From: Symbiodinium natans
Lineage: Eukaryota; Sar; Dinophyceae; Suessiales; Symbiodiniaceae
Direction: 5' to 3'
NCBI GenBank assembly: GCA_905221605.1
Contig: CAJNDS010002354.1
Span: 124,001 to 188,000 of the forward strand
Length of the DNA: 64,000 bases
Position numbers and translations under genes: made by a program. The notes beneath the pieces were generated by a model that made no database searches, was not told the DNA's origin, and saw nothing but the letters and a program-made list of their open reading frames with translations. This document shows positions 37,497-46,567 of this stretch, in pieces (position 1 is the first letter of the stretch; each line of letters opens with the position of its first letter).

Positions 37497-38018
37497 GTGC
37501 ACAGCAGTCTTTCGATAGGCTCCGCTTCCGAGGTACACACCCGCTCCTCATGGTTCCGGCAATGTTACTACTATTTGCTTAAGAACCCCCCCCCCCCCCC
37601 CCAAAGAGGGTACACCAATTCCTATATTGCCCATATAAGGAAGTTTAGGGGGGGGGGGGTTCTTAAACGAATGGTAGGTGGGGGTATAGGGTTTAGGGGG
37701 GGAGTTATTTCGGTTGGGGGTCCAAGGGCTTCGGTTTTAGAATTACCAGTTTCATCCCCCTTCACACTCCCTGCTTTTGGAGGCCTGGGATCGACAGATG
37801 CCCAGATTGTGCGTGTTGGTGGTCCCAAAACCCTAAGAGACACGGGTGCGAGTTCTACAGACCTCGGAAGAAGCAGGTTCCCCCCACCAGCTTTAAATTT
37901 GTTTCAATTTAAAATTCCCGTGCCTCAGCAAGACCCAGGTGCTGCAATGCTTGTGCTGGGCGCCGCGTGGTCCGGCTTCCGCGGCTTCAGGTTTGTCCCT
38001 TGCACCATTGGACCCTAA
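37497..38018 (+). CDS. Candidate CDS containing an in-frame D element
   Basis: A 173-codon open frame. The part from 37720 reads ASVLELPVSSPFTLPAFGGL, then QIVRVGGPKTLRDTGASS, and ends at TAA 38016. A GT (37564) and the terminal TAG of D3 (37675-37677) bound 114 nt, divisible by three and free of stops, so splicing and retention both keep frame. The start is uncertain; GAG before 37497 is an acceptor. Confidence 0.5.
   Translation: MHSSLSIGSASEVHTRSSWFRQCYYYLLKNPPPPPQRGYTNSYIAHIRKFRGGGVLKRMVGGGIGFRGGVISVGGPRASVLELPVSSPFTLPAFGGLGSTDAQIVRVGGPKTLRDTGASSTDLGRSRFPPPALNLFQFKIPVPQQDPGAAMLVLGAAWSGFRGFRFVPCTIGP
37568..37677 (+). mobile_element. TIR element D, copy D3
   Basis: CTACTATTTGCTTAAGAACC to GGTTCTTAAACGAATGGTAG with a C16 run at left and a G13 run at right. 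Confidence 0.85.
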
Positions 38019-38223
38019 ACCCGAAACCCTAGGGCGGGATTTCGGGTTTGGGGTTTGGGGTTTAGGGTTTAAGGTTTAGGGTGACACCTCAGGGTGGGTG
38101 GGGGGGGGAGCGGGGGCGGGGGCGGGGGGGGGTGGGGAGTAAGGTTTATAGGTTTAGGTTGTCAGAGTTGGATTGAAGCATACTTTCTATATCAAAAGGT
38201 CCGAAACCCCATGTAACCCAATA

Positions 38224-38359
38224 ATTCTGAAACAGAGTTTATGTTTCTGTTATTGGCGAGTGTGTATAGGGTTCCTCATCAGTATTGGTGTCAAACAAAT
38301 GTATGCGTACATGTGTATATGTATATACAAAATGGGTGTTTTTTGGGGATGCTAGTAAT
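38224..38359 (+). mobile_element. TIR element G, copy G2
   Basis: TTTATGTTTCTGTTATTGGC and GAGTGTGTATAGGGTTCCT match G1. Confidence 0.65.
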
Positions 38360-38373
38360 ACAAACCAAACCCC

Positions 38374-38462
38374 AAATTTCAAAACCCCAAACCCCAAACC
38401 CCAAACCCCAAACCCCAAACCCCAAACCCCAAACCCCAAACCCCAAACCCCAAACCCCAAAC
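38374..38462 (+). repeat. Variant array (CCCCAAA)n
   Basis: About 12 CCCCAAA units (TTTGGGG on the other strand), then CCCTAAA. Confidence 0.97.
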
Positions 38463-38553
38463 CCTAAACCCTAAACCCTAAACCCTAAACCCCAAACCCT
38501 GAACCCTAAACCCTAAACCCTAGACCCCCTGGACCTTCAACCCTAAAACGGAG

Positions 38554-38647
38554 CATGCCGAAGGTGGCAAAACCTGGCCGCAGAAGCGGGTCAAGCGCAG
38601 ATTTGCGTGGTCGCTGTCGAAAGTCCCCCACGGGCCCATACGCCCAG
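38554..38647 (+). CDS. Candidate exon, basic
   Basis: Acceptor ACGGAG, donor GCCCAG-GTTGAG. Reads HAEGGKTWPQKRVKRRFAWS, then LSKVPHGPIRP. The next AG is only 14 nt away and cannot end an intron. Confidence 0.5.
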
Positions 38648-38749
38648 GTTGAGGGCAATAGAAACCTCATCGTCATTCACGTGGGGAGATTCTGAAGCTA
38701 GAGATACCTTGTTGTGCTCCATGTAACCGTAAACCCTAAACCCTGAACC

Positions 38750-38880
38750 CCCTAAACCCCCTAAACCCCCTAACCCCCTAAACCCCCTAAACCCCCCGAA
38801 ACCCCCTAAACCCCCTAAACCCCCTAAACCCCCTAAACCCCCCTAAACCCCCCTAAACCCCCCTAAACCCCCCAAACCCC
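38750..38880 (+). repeat. Variant array (CCCCCTAAA)n
   Basis: About 13 nonamers, the unit lengthened by extra C. Confidence 0.95.
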
Positions 38881-38909
38881 TAAACCTAAACCCTAAACCC
38901 TAAGTGTAG

Positions 38910-38978
38910 TACATCCCATCCGATCGGCCTGAAGAAACCCTCATATCAGCTCCCACTTACGCCTCGACTCCAAGAGAT
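38910..38978 (+). CDS. Candidate exon with GTAAGG donor
   Basis: First AG after an array (GTGTAG) to GAT-GTAAGG, 23 codons: YIPSDRPEETLISAPTYAST, then PRD. A second frame is open. Confidence 0.5.
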
Positions 38979-39149
38979 GTAAGGTTCAGGGTTCAGGGTT
39001 TAAGGTTTAGGGTTTTGGGCTTAGTTGGTTTAGGGTTTAGGGTTTAGGGTTTAGGGTTTAGGGTTTAGGGTTTAGGGGTTAGGGGTTAGGGGTTAGGGGT
39101 TAGGGTTTAGGGTTTAGGGTTGGTTTAGTGGGTTTCGGGTGTGGGGTCT

Positions 39150-39318
39150 GACTTCCCTAGCCCTGGCCCTGAACCTCGCACCGGGTCCGTGTGGGACTTT
39201 TATCGGCCGCGCATGTGTGTACAAACTCCGAAGGTTCGTATTGTGCGCTTTGTGTGCTGCTTCTCGTGCGAACGTCGCTGCATCTGCTTGCCAAGCCCAG
39301 AAGGTCATATCATAGCAT
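39150..39318 (+). CDS. Candidate exon, two open frames
   Basis: One frame reads EPRTGSVWDFYRPRMCVQTP, then KVRIVRFVCCFSCERRCIC; another reads ALALNLAPGPCGTFIGRACV. Both are GC-rich at third positions. Confidence 0.4.
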
Positions 39319-39533
39319 GAAAATGCGACAACAATAATGCATGATAGGCTTTAAAGGGCGGGGGGGGGGGAGGGGCGGAATGTTGACCGAGCCCGGGTGC
39401 TGACTGGGCCCAGTCCTCTTTGGAGGCATGTCTGCCTGCTCGAGAAGCGCAAAGGGAACATTAGACTCACATTTTGGTGATGCTTCTGGAATCGTTTCGG
39501 GAAGCACTTCCGGCTACACCTTAAACTTGGGAG

Positions 39534-39602
39534 TCCTTAATAGGGATTATCGCACCCCCTGGTATAATCCTTATTCGGGACTGTTAGTATAAGGGGCAAC
39601 AT
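39534..39602 (+). mobile_element. TIR element A, copy A7 (internal deletion)
   Basis: ACTTGGGAGTCCTTAATAGG to GGGACTGTTAGTATAAGGGG. Confidence 0.7.
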
Positions 39603-39632
39603 GACCTTAGGTCCTTAAACCATCAATTGCAG

Positions 39633-39761
39633 CTAGTAAAGGCTATATGGAAGAGCCAAGACTTGGTTTGGCGTGCGAACTTCGCAAGGGACGCAGTCGT
39701 GCAAAGTGGGATTGCTAGATGGCAATGTACAGAGATGCTTCGTCTGTGGCGCTGCCGCTGA
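39633..39761 (+). CDS. Candidate exon, 42 codons
   Basis: Acceptor ATTGCAG; reads LVKAIWKSQDLVWRANFARD, then AVVQSGIARWQCTEMLRLW, to TGA. A minus frame of 75 codons overlaps. Confidence 0.45.
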   Translation, partial: LVKAIWKSQDLVWRANFARDAVVQSGIARWQCTEMLRLWRCR

Positions 39762-39843
39762 ATTGGGCCCCTGAAGCCTCAACCTTGCCTCAAGCAGCCA
39801 AACACCGGCGGTGTGCCACTGAAGATCTATTAAAACCCCCCAT

Positions 39844-40053
39844 TTGAAGGCCGGAAACACAGCACTTCCCTGGCCACATCCGGAGATGCGTGAGCGCGCA
39901 AAATCGAGCCAACCTCGCAGGTCTGGTGGGTACCTAGTACGGAATAAGTACCAATGTCATGCCGCACAGTTCCTGTACAAATATCAGTATGAGCCGGCGG
40001 TTGGTGGGGATAGAGATACTTACGGGTTTTTCGTTGGGCATGAGAGGAATTAG
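39844..40053 (+). CDS. Candidate CDS, 69 codons
   Basis: Reads PRRSGGYLVRNKYQCHAAQF, then LYKYQYEPAVGGDRDTYGFF and TAG. Telomere-free block 39605-40370. Confidence 0.4.
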   Translation: MKAGNTALPWPHPEMRERAKSSQPRRSGGYLVRNKYQCHAAQFLYKYQYEPAVGGDRDTYGFFVGHERN

Positions 40054-40121
40054 GTAAAGTTGTTGTTTGAGTCTAGGGGCAAGAAGGGTGACTTATTCCC
40101 TCATTACTTACTAAGAACTAG

Positions 40122-40307
40122 CAAGAGTGGGGTCGGGCTCCACGTAGGCCCATAGCCTCGCGGGCCAACGAATCCTCTCAAGATCAGACGCAGGTTTTGG
40201 GGGTGTCAAGGAAGGCTGTTAGGGTGTATAGGTGTAGAGATTTCCAAGATCAGGGGTTCCAGGCGCTTGTTTTCGGATTTTCGGGGGGTTTTCGGGTCAC
40301 TGCTTGA
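40122..40307 (+). CDS. Candidate exon, 61 codons, no ATG
   Basis: Opens after TAG and reads QTQVLGVSRKAVRVYRCRDF, then QDQGFQALVFGFSGGFRVTA and TGA. An internal GACGCAG could be the acceptor. Confidence 0.45.
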   Translation, partial: QEWGRAPRRPIASRANESSQDQTQVLGVSRKAVRVYRCRDFQDQGFQALVFGFSGGFRVTA

Positions 40308-40498
40308 AGGAAGATTGTCAAGAGCCCTCGGCCCGAAACTTCCAGCCCCCCAACAATCTAAAGCACTGAATCCCAAACCCCTAAGCTCTAAATCCCAAAC
40401 TCAACCCCAGACCCTAAGCCATCAAGTTGGGAGGATGTGCTAAACCCTAGCCCCGAAACCCTAACCCCTAAACCCTAAACCCTGAACCCTAACCCCCA

Positions 40499-40526
40499 AA
40501 CCCCCCCCCCCCCCCCCCCCCCCCCC
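40499..40526 (+). repeat. Poly-C run
   Basis: About 27 C in a row; serves as polypyrimidine tract for 40547 if that exon is real. Confidence 0.97.
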
Positions 40527-40546
40527 TGGCCTGCCCCCCTTCGCAG

Positions 40547-40588
40547 GTCGCTGCGCCACAATACGAACAACAGCCCGGGCCCTCCTGA
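40547..40588 (+). CDS. Candidate exon
   Basis: CCCCCTTCGCAG acceptor; reads VAAPQYEQQPGPS. Confidence 0.4.
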   Translation, partial: VAAPQYEQQPGPS

Positions 40589-40656
40589 GTGCTTACTTTA
40601 GGGTTCAGCGTTCAGAGGCTTTCGAGGGCCTGTTTGGTTAGAAGTGCTTCTTTCAG

Positions 40657-40767
40657 AGAGAGTTTGTAGAAGCGAGCGGTACTTTACGTAGGTTGTTGTT
40701 TCTGGAGTCGGGCTCTCTGAACGAAGGTTCCGTTTGGGGATTTTGTTGCAAGAGTGCTATAAAGCCC
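40657..40767 (+). CDS. Candidate exon, 37 codons
   Basis: Acceptor TCTTTCAG; reads REFVEASGTLRRLLFLESGS, then LNEGSVWGFCCKSAIKP into an array. Confidence 0.5.
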
Positions 40768-40905
40768 TAAACCCTAAACCCTAAACCATGAAACCCTAAA
40801 CCCTAAACCCCAAACCCTAAACCCTAAACCCCAAACCCCAAACCCTAAACCCTAAACCCTAAACCCTAAACCCCAAACCCTAAACCCAGGGGTCCTTAGA
40901 GGCAG

Positions 40906-40938
40906 GCCGATAGGAATGGCACCTTCAGTTCCCGAACA
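40906..40938 (+). CDS. Candidate short exon
   Basis: Acceptor GAGGCAG, donor CGAACA-GTGTGT, 11 codons ADRNGTFSSRT. Element A8 follows. Confidence 0.35.
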
Positions 40939-40966
40939 GTGTGTCGGCACTAGCTTTGGGGGGTCC

Positions 40967-41050
40967 AACTTGGGATGTTCCCCTAAACCCTAAACCCTAA
41001 ACCCCTAAACCCTAAACCCTAAACCCTAAACCTTAAACTAACAGTCCTCG
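40967..41050 (+). mobile_element. TIR element A, copy A8, interrupted by telomere array
   Basis: AACTTGGGATGTTCCCC and CTAACAGTCCT, adjacent in A6, are split by about 55 bp of CCCTAAA (40981-41036). Confidence 0.85.
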
Positions 41051-41061
41051 TACTTTCGCAG

Positions 41062-41107
41062 CAGGCGCATAAGTTTAAGTAGGGCAACCCTAGCCAAGAG
41101 CCGCCAA
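41062..41107 (+). CDS. Candidate exon with GTAAGC donor
   Basis: ACTTTCGCAG acceptor, CGCCAA-GTAAGC donor; reads RRISLSRATLAKSRQ. Confidence 0.45.
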
Positions 41108-41139
41108 GTAAGCCCCTGCAAGCCCCCTAGGCCCTAACC

Positions 41140-41216
41140 CCCCCCCCCCCCCCCCCAAAGCCCCCTACGCGCCCTCAACCCTAGGCTTCTAAACCCACCC
41201 TCCCCCCCCCCCCCCC

Positions 41217-41247
<31 letters not shown>
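41140..41247 (+). repeat. Poly-C runs
   Basis: C17 near 41140 and two longer runs to 41247, interrupted by single A or T. Confidence 0.95.
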
Positions 41248-41248
<1 letters not shown>

Positions 41249-41264
41249 TCCCTGCGCCTCCAAG

Positions 41265-41290
41265 TAGCAGCAGCCATTGTGATGAATCAG
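41265..41290 (+). CDS. Candidate short exon with GTAAGC donor
   Basis: Poly-C tract then CTCCAAG acceptor; donor AATCAG-GTAAGC. The frame RLQVAAAIVMNQVSERRLQV remains open beyond the donor. Confidence 0.4.
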
Positions 41291-41674
41291 GTAAGCGAGA
41301 GACGCTTACAGGTGGCCAGGGCCTCACCCCAAGCAGCCGGTTGAGGGTTTAGAGGTTCAGGGTTTAGGGGTTTAGGGGTTTAGGGTTTAGGGTTTAGGGG
41401 TTCAGGAGTTGAGGGGTTCAGGAGTTGAGGGGCTTAGGGTTTGGGGTTTAGGGTTCAGGGGTTTTGGGGTTTAGGGTTTACGGTTTAGGACCAATTTTTT
41501 GCCCTAACCTGCACAGGACCTTGTACCCCCCCTTCCCCCCCGAATATTAAATATCCCCCACATATGCCGCCCATATCCCATGATGGGTTAGCTTTTTTCC
41601 GCCCACTTACCCCCTGAACCCCCCTAATCCCAAGCCCTCAACCTTCACGCCCCTCATGTTAAGTACTTCGATGA

Positions 41675-41875
41675 TCGTCTGTTGCAGTAGCGGGGCCAGG
41701 CGGAAAGAGTCATGTTGGGGATTGCTTACTCGTGGCCGTCTACACATTCTACGCAAGAAACAGGGTTGCCTTTGAGGAGCTTAGTCGGGTTGCAGTAGAT
41801 AGTTGTGCCGCCCGGATGATGGCAACTGCTTTTCGGTTCCTGAACAAGAACCCCGAAAAAGGATCAGGAATTTAG
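41675..41875 (+). CDS. Candidate exon, 66 codons, no early ATG
   Basis: Opens after TGA 41672 and reads GDCLLVAVYTFYARNRVAFE, then ELSRVAVDSCAARMMATAFR, FLNKNPEKGSGI, TAG. Acceptor TGTTGCAG at 41687. Not recognised; probably a helical domain. Confidence 0.55.
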   Translation, partial: SSVAVAGPGGKSHVGDCLLVAVYTFYARNRVAFEELSRVAVDSCAARMMATAFRFLNKNPEKGSGI

Positions 41876-42366
41876 GATTCAGTCGTCAGGGACCCTGACC
41901 ATGAATGCGGCCTAAGCCCTAAGCCTCAAAGCCGCTTTAGGGGGCGGGGGGGGGGGGGGGTGATGCTAGGGAGCTTCGGGACAAGGGGAGGGTTTAGTTT
42001 AGGGTTTAGGGTTTAGGGGTTTTAGGTTTTAGGGTTTAGGGTTTAGGGTTTAGGTTTTTTAGGGTTTAGGGTTGAGGGTTTAGGGTTCAGGGTTCAGGGT
42101 TCAGGGTTTAGTTTAGGTTTGGGTTTAGGGTTTAGGGTGTAGGGGTGCAGGGTTTAGGTTTAGGGTTTAGGCATCGAGACCCACGGCTGCAAACTGGAAG
42201 GTCGCCCTTGCGGTGCATCAATCAGCGACGAAGGCCGACTCGTCTGGCCTTCTCTCGGGTGCCAAAAGCCCGAAAGACCAAAGCCCTAAAGCCCTGAAGC
42301 CCTAAAGCCCGAAGCCCTAAAGCCCTAAAGCCCTAAACCCTAAACCCCAAACCCTAAACCCTAAAC

Positions 42367-42528
42367 CTGCAAGGCTTGCTGAGGGCTTGTTTGGGTTGCA
42401 TGTGGGTCCTTTCTTCCCGTCCCCTGCACGCGGCTACTTCTTTGCTTAAGAGCTCTGAGTCTCAGGGCGTGTTTATGGGTGCTGTAGCCGTCGAGCGTTG
42501 GATAGAACGCAAGAACAGCCAGCGCTAA
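42367..42528 (+). CDS. Candidate exon, 53 codons
   Basis: Reads LQGLLRACLGCMWVLSSRPL, later MGAVAVERWIERKNSQR and TAA. Starts at the end of an array; element E5 begins at its stop. A 64-codon minus frame overlaps. Confidence 0.45.
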   Translation: MQGLLRACLGCMWVLSSRPLHAATSLLKSSESQGVFMGAVAVERWIERKNSQR

Positions 42529-42632
42529 TATAGGGGTCGGAAGAATTACTAGCAATACTCCCTTATGGCCCCTTTTATAATTATATTATAATATCCCTCA
42601 CAACACTATTCTAATAGGCCCCTAAATTAGGC
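42527..42632 (+). mobile_element. Element E, copy E5
   Basis: ATATAGGGGTCGGAAGAATT to TTCTAATAGGCCCCTAAAT. Confidence 0.75.
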
Positions 42633-42858
42633 TTTCCACAGTAATGTGCTGCTGTTGTGAAGTGCTTAAACAGGGGTGCACCCAGACGGCTGCCCTCGCC
42701 TAAGCCCGAAATTAGCAAATGAAGCAGAAGGGGTCTAGGGTTTAGGGTCAGGAGGGTTTAGGGTTTAGGGTTTGGGATGTTTAGGGTTTAGGGCCTCGGG
42801 TTTAGGATTTGAGGTGTTTAGGGTCTAGGGTTTGGGGCTTGCCTCGCGTTTAGTGCAG

Positions 42859-42902
42859 GACTGTCTCAGTCGGGTTCTGTCGCCCATGGACGGGGCTGCC
42901 TA
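42859..42902 (+). CDS. Candidate short exon
   Basis: Acceptor TAGTGCAG; reads DCLSRVLSPMDGAA. Confidence 0.35.
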
Positions 42903-42904
42903 AA

Positions 42905-43130
42905 CCCGAAACCCTAAACCCTAAACCCTAAACCCTAAACCCTAAACCCTAAACCCTAAACCCTAAACCCTAAACCCTAAACCCTAAACCTTAAACCCTA
43001 AACCCTAAACCCTACTCTAAACCCTAAACCCTAAACCCTAAACCCTAAACCCTAAACCCTAAACCCTAAACCCTAAACCCTAAACCCTAAACCCTAAACC
43101 CTAAACCCTAAACCCTAAACCCTAAACCCC
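42905..43130 (+). repeat. Interstitial telomere array (CCCTAAA)n
   Basis: About 32 units with one slip at 43015. Confidence 0.97.
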
Positions 43131-43265
43131 AAAACCTCCACACGCGGTCAGCTCTTGGGGTCCTGGCAGTTTTGTCTTGAGTGATTGTGAGTTGAGTTGC
43201 GGCCCCCTACATGGCACTACGATAAAATTCCTGAGGTAGAATGCTTCACTCCTGCTGCTTACTAG

Positions 43266-43337
43266 GATTCTTGTGAGGATCATCGACATCGCATATTTTG
43301 CAACGACGTAAAGATGTTAAGAGTAGCGGCGCCGTGA
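43266..43337 (+). CDS. Candidate exon, unknown protein
   Basis: Acceptor GCTTACTAG; reads DSCEDHRHRIFCNDVKMLRV, then AAP and TGA. A short frame KSQEHRGASRFSS follows after GAGCAG. Confidence 0.45.
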   Translation, partial: DSCEDHRHRIFCNDVKMLRVAAP

Positions 43338-43380
43338 GCAGAAATCCCAGGAGCATCGTGGAGCATCAAGGTTCTCAAGC

Positions 43381-43515
43381 TAAACCCTAAACCCTAAACC
43401 CTAAACCCTAAACCCTAAACCCTAAACCCTAAACCCTAAACCCTAAACCCTAAACCCTAAACCCTAAACCCTAAACCCTAAACCCTAAACCCTAAACCCT
43501 AAACCCTAAACCCTA
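43381..43515 (+). repeat. Interstitial telomere array (CCCTAAA)n
   Basis: Nineteen units directly before the exon at 43520. Confidence 0.97.
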
Positions 43516-43519
43516 TCAG

Positions 43520-43638
43520 AATCTCCTCTGCCCTGGAGGAGAAGCACACTAAGGCACCGACAGAGGAGCCAGGGCCACATCATCATGGGGTTCTTTATGG
43601 GAGGGCAAACCCAGGGTCCCTCATACTCCCCGCTAAGG
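43520..43638 (+). CDS. Candidate exon between opposed arrays
   Basis: First AG after the array (TATCAG); reads ISSALEEKHTKAPTEEPGPH, then HHGVLYGRANPGSLILPAK; donor AAGG-GTTTAGGG. Confidence 0.5.
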
Positions 43639-43918
43639 GTTTAGGGTTTAGGGTTTAGGGTTTAGGGTTTAGGGTTTAGGGTGTAGGGTTTAGGGTTTAG
43701 GGTTTAGGGTTTTAGGGTTTAGGCCCCAAGCTTCCCTAAGGCCTACATACCTACCCCCTACATATCTACCCCCCCCCCCATGAGACCCCCTCCCGTAAGG
43801 ACCCTGTAATGTCAAGTTTGGGTCGGCTCTTTGTGGTTTCATGACTTCTGGTCCGAGTTAAAGCCCTGCGCTCTCTCCCCCTAAGCCCTAAACCCTCAAC
43901 CCCAAACCCCGAACCATA

Positions 43919-44100
43919 AGTCCGGAGAGAGCGGAGAGAGAGAGGAGAGAGACACCGCCTCCTGCACGAAGGCCTTCTTGTGCTCGCGCCGCAGAAAGGG
44001 CCATGGCTCAAACTCCAGCTCCTCAGAGCGGGCGGGGACGGCCACGGCAGGCGGGGCTTGCAGATCTGGGAAGTGAAGTGCTGAAACCTCTAAGCCCTAA
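43919..44100 (+). CDS. Candidate ORF, frame ambiguous
   Basis: Sixty codons open in one frame (RAMAQTPAPQSGRGRPRQAG), with two others partly open. Starts in GA-rich sequence. Confidence 0.35.
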
Positions 44101-44243
44101 ACGCTAAACCCTTCTAAACCCTTCTAAACCCTAAACCCTAAACCCTAAACCCTAAACCCTAAACCCTAAACCCTAAACCCTAAACCCTAAACCCTAAACC
44201 CTAAACCCTAAAACCCTAAACCCTAAAACCCTAAACCCTAAAC

Positions 44244-44288
44244 CCTGAACCCTGAACCCTGAACCCTGAACCCTGAACCCTGAACCCT
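44244..44288 (+). repeat. Variant array (CCCTGAA)n
   Basis: Six uniform CCCTGAA units within a CCCTAAA array (44110-44308). Confidence 0.95.
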
Positions 44289-44331
44289 AAACCCTAAACC
44301 CTAAACCTCAAAGGGTGTGAGCCCCAGACAG

Positions 44332-44386
44332 GCCCGAAGCATTGATCCCGCTATCATCCCTACAAGCGCTTCGAATCTGAACTTGG
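44332..44386 (+). CDS. Candidate exon
   Basis: Acceptor CAGACAG; reads ARSIDPAIIPTSASNLNL; donor TTGG-GTTTAGGG. Confidence 0.45.
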
Positions 44387-44535
44387 GTTTAGGGCCCACG
44401 CCGATATACCCCCAAGATACTATCGTCCTCATTCTCTCTCTCCTCCCTCCCCTCCAGGGTTTGGATTTGGTTTTTTCAGCGTGAAAACACCGTGACTGTG
44501 AACCCCAAACCCAAACCCTAAGCCCTAAACCCTAT

Positions 44536-44635
44536 NNNNNNNNNNNNNNNNNNNNNNNNNNNNNNNNNNNNNNNNNNNNNNNNNNNNNNNNNNNNNNNNN
44601 NNNNNNNNNNNNNNNNNNNNNNNNNNNNNNNNNNN
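44536..44635. other. Assembly gap, 100 N
   Basis: Exactly 100 N, a conventional placeholder, with CCCTAAA on the left and poly-C on the right. True size unknown. Confidence 0.99.
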
Positions 44636-44732
44636 CCCCCCCCCCCCCCCCACCCCCCGAAAAAAAAAGAAAGAAACCCTAACCCCTAAGCCCTAAACCC
44701 TAAACCCTAAACCCCCAGAACAAGCACGCAGT

Positions 44733-44818
44733 TTGGTCAGTAAGATGTCCCGGTTGCTCCTGGGCCTTGGAGGCAAGATTGGCATGGCCGGATGTTTTTT
44801 TTTCTCAAATGTGTGGTC

Positions 44819-44850
<32 letters not shown>

Positions 44851-45104
44851 AAAAAAGCACAAAAAACAAAAGAAGAAAAAGAGGGTTACCCCTATGTTCG
44901 GAAGCCCCAGATCACTCACTGCCCAGTTTTTTTGTGCTCCTGGAAACACAGGTGTTTTGCCATGTTGGCGTGCCCTTATTTGCACCCCTGCACGCTCAAG
45001 ACTACATTGCAGATGAAGCCAACCTGAAGCTAAGTAGTACAACGGGGCAAAGAAGCCGCCATAAGAATCGACGCGTATGCCTCGCCCTAAACCCTAAACC
45101 CTAA
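44733..45104 (+). CDS. Candidate ORF through poly-C/A
   Basis: Start SKMSRLLLGLGGKIGMAG and end QDYIADEANLKLSSTTGQRS look protein-like; the middle is C- and A-run translation. More likely two exons. Confidence 0.35.
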
Positions 45105-45246
45105 ACCCTAAACCCTAAACCCTAAACCCTAAACCCCTAAACCCTAAACCCTAAACCCTAAACCCTAAACCCTAAACCCTAAACCCTAAACCCTAAACCC
45201 TAAACCCTAAACCCTAAACCCTAAACCCTAAACCCTAAACCCTAAA
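45085..45246 (+). repeat. Interstitial telomere array (CCCTAAA)n
   Basis: About 23 units. Confidence 0.97.
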
Positions 45247-45649
45247 CTGTGGAATTTAGGCTCATGAGGTGCAGATCTCCGCGCCTGGAATCGCGTGATT
45301 GCTAGGGCCTAGGGGCCTTCAGAACAGTTGGCACCCCTGCGCATGCTCACACATGCCCGGACAAGTACCCTGGAAGACGTAGGTTTGGCGCCATCAGGGT
45401 TTAGAACCCTAAACCCTAAACCCTAAACCCTAAACCCTAAACCCTAAACACTAAGCCCTAAACCCTAGACGGTGCCAGAAGCCCATCACCCCTGTGCCTC
45501 GACGGTTGCCACCTACTTCTAGGTATTTATGGGCCTCTAGGTAAGGTTTCAGGAAAGGGTTTCGGAGGGTTTAGGGGTTTAGGGGTTTAGGGGTTTGGGG
45601 TTTAGGGTTTAGGGTTTAGGGGTTGAGGATAGCTTTTCCTCCCTGGCAG

Positions 45650-45769
45650 AACCCGAAGCCCCGCTTCCTCTCAAGTGCATGCCGGGCCAACGAGATTTGG
45701 TTTTTGGAGAGCTCGGAAAGTCTTTCCGGCTGCTTTGAGACACTTGAAATCAGCCCTTCTGGATGTTGA
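45650..45769 (+). CDS. Candidate exon, 39 codons
   Basis: TCCTCCCTGGCAG acceptor; reads NPKPRFLSSACRANEIWFLE, then SSESLSGCFETLEISPSGC and TGA. Confidence 0.5.
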   Translation, partial: NPKPRFLSSACRANEIWFLESSESLSGCFETLEISPSGC

Positions 45770-45799
45770 GGGGGTTTAGGGTTTAGGGTTTAATATCAG

Positions 45800-45832
45800 C
45801 TCCTGATCACATGCCTTCAAATGGCCTGGAAG
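45800..45832 (+). CDS. Candidate exon, 11 codons, strong sites
   Basis: Acceptor AATATCAG, donor TGGAAG-GTAAGG. Reads LLITCLQMAWK. Confidence 0.45.
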
Positions 45833-46189
45833 GTAAGGGGTCCTGCGATGCTTTGTGTCCTAAACCCCCCCGTGGATTGGGGGGAATGTGGGGTTTAGAT
45901 GGAAACACCGCGAATAGAAAGGTCGATGGTAGATCCAAACCGCTCTAATTCGCTTTGGTGAAGCGCTCGAGGGTCAATGGGGGGGGGGTCACACCTTGGC
46001 CACCCCCTCCAAACCCTAAACCCTAAACCCCAAACCCTAAACCCCAAACCCTAAACCCTAAACCCTAAACCCTAAACCCTAAACCCTAAACCCTAAACCC
46101 TAAACCCTAAACCCTAAACCCCAAAACCCCTCCCTTAAGAACCCTATAATCAAGAGATAAAGCTCTTCGAGCCACTTACAATCTCCTAG

Positions 46190-46305
46190 GTAGGATAAGG
46201 GGGACCCTTAAAGGGGAACCCCTTCTTAACCCTCTTCTGGTTCTCTTAAGCAGGGACCTTATTCAGAGGGTCTATATCCCCAAGGGTCCCCCTAATCCTA
46301 TCCCC
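46190..46305 (+). repeat. Hairpin-forming inverted repeat
   Basis: TAGGTAGGATAAGGGGGACC and GGTCCCCCTAATCCTATCCC are near-perfect inverted arms about 70 bp apart; likely another short TIR element. Confidence 0.75.
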
Positions 46306-46484
46306 TACTCAATCCGGATGGGCAGGTTTCTTGCAACTCACCGGCCTGAGGGTGTCAGTGCACCGCCTAGTCAGCGAAGGTCTGAGGCCCTAAACCCTAA
46401 ACCCTAAACCCTAAACCCTAAACCCTAAACCCTAAACCCTAAACCCTAAACCCTAAACACGAAACCTGACAGCCTGAACCCAAG

Positions 46485-46567
46485 GCCCGGATTTCGCGCC
46501 GGAGCCACTGCTGAGTACAAAGCCATTCGAGGGGCGCCATGTGCTTCAGGAATCTGTGGGCTTGAGG
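46485..46567 (+). CDS. Candidate exon
   Basis: Acceptor ACCCAAG; reads PGFRAGATAEYKAIRGAPCA, then SGICGLE; donor GAGG-GTTTAGG. Confidence 0.45.
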
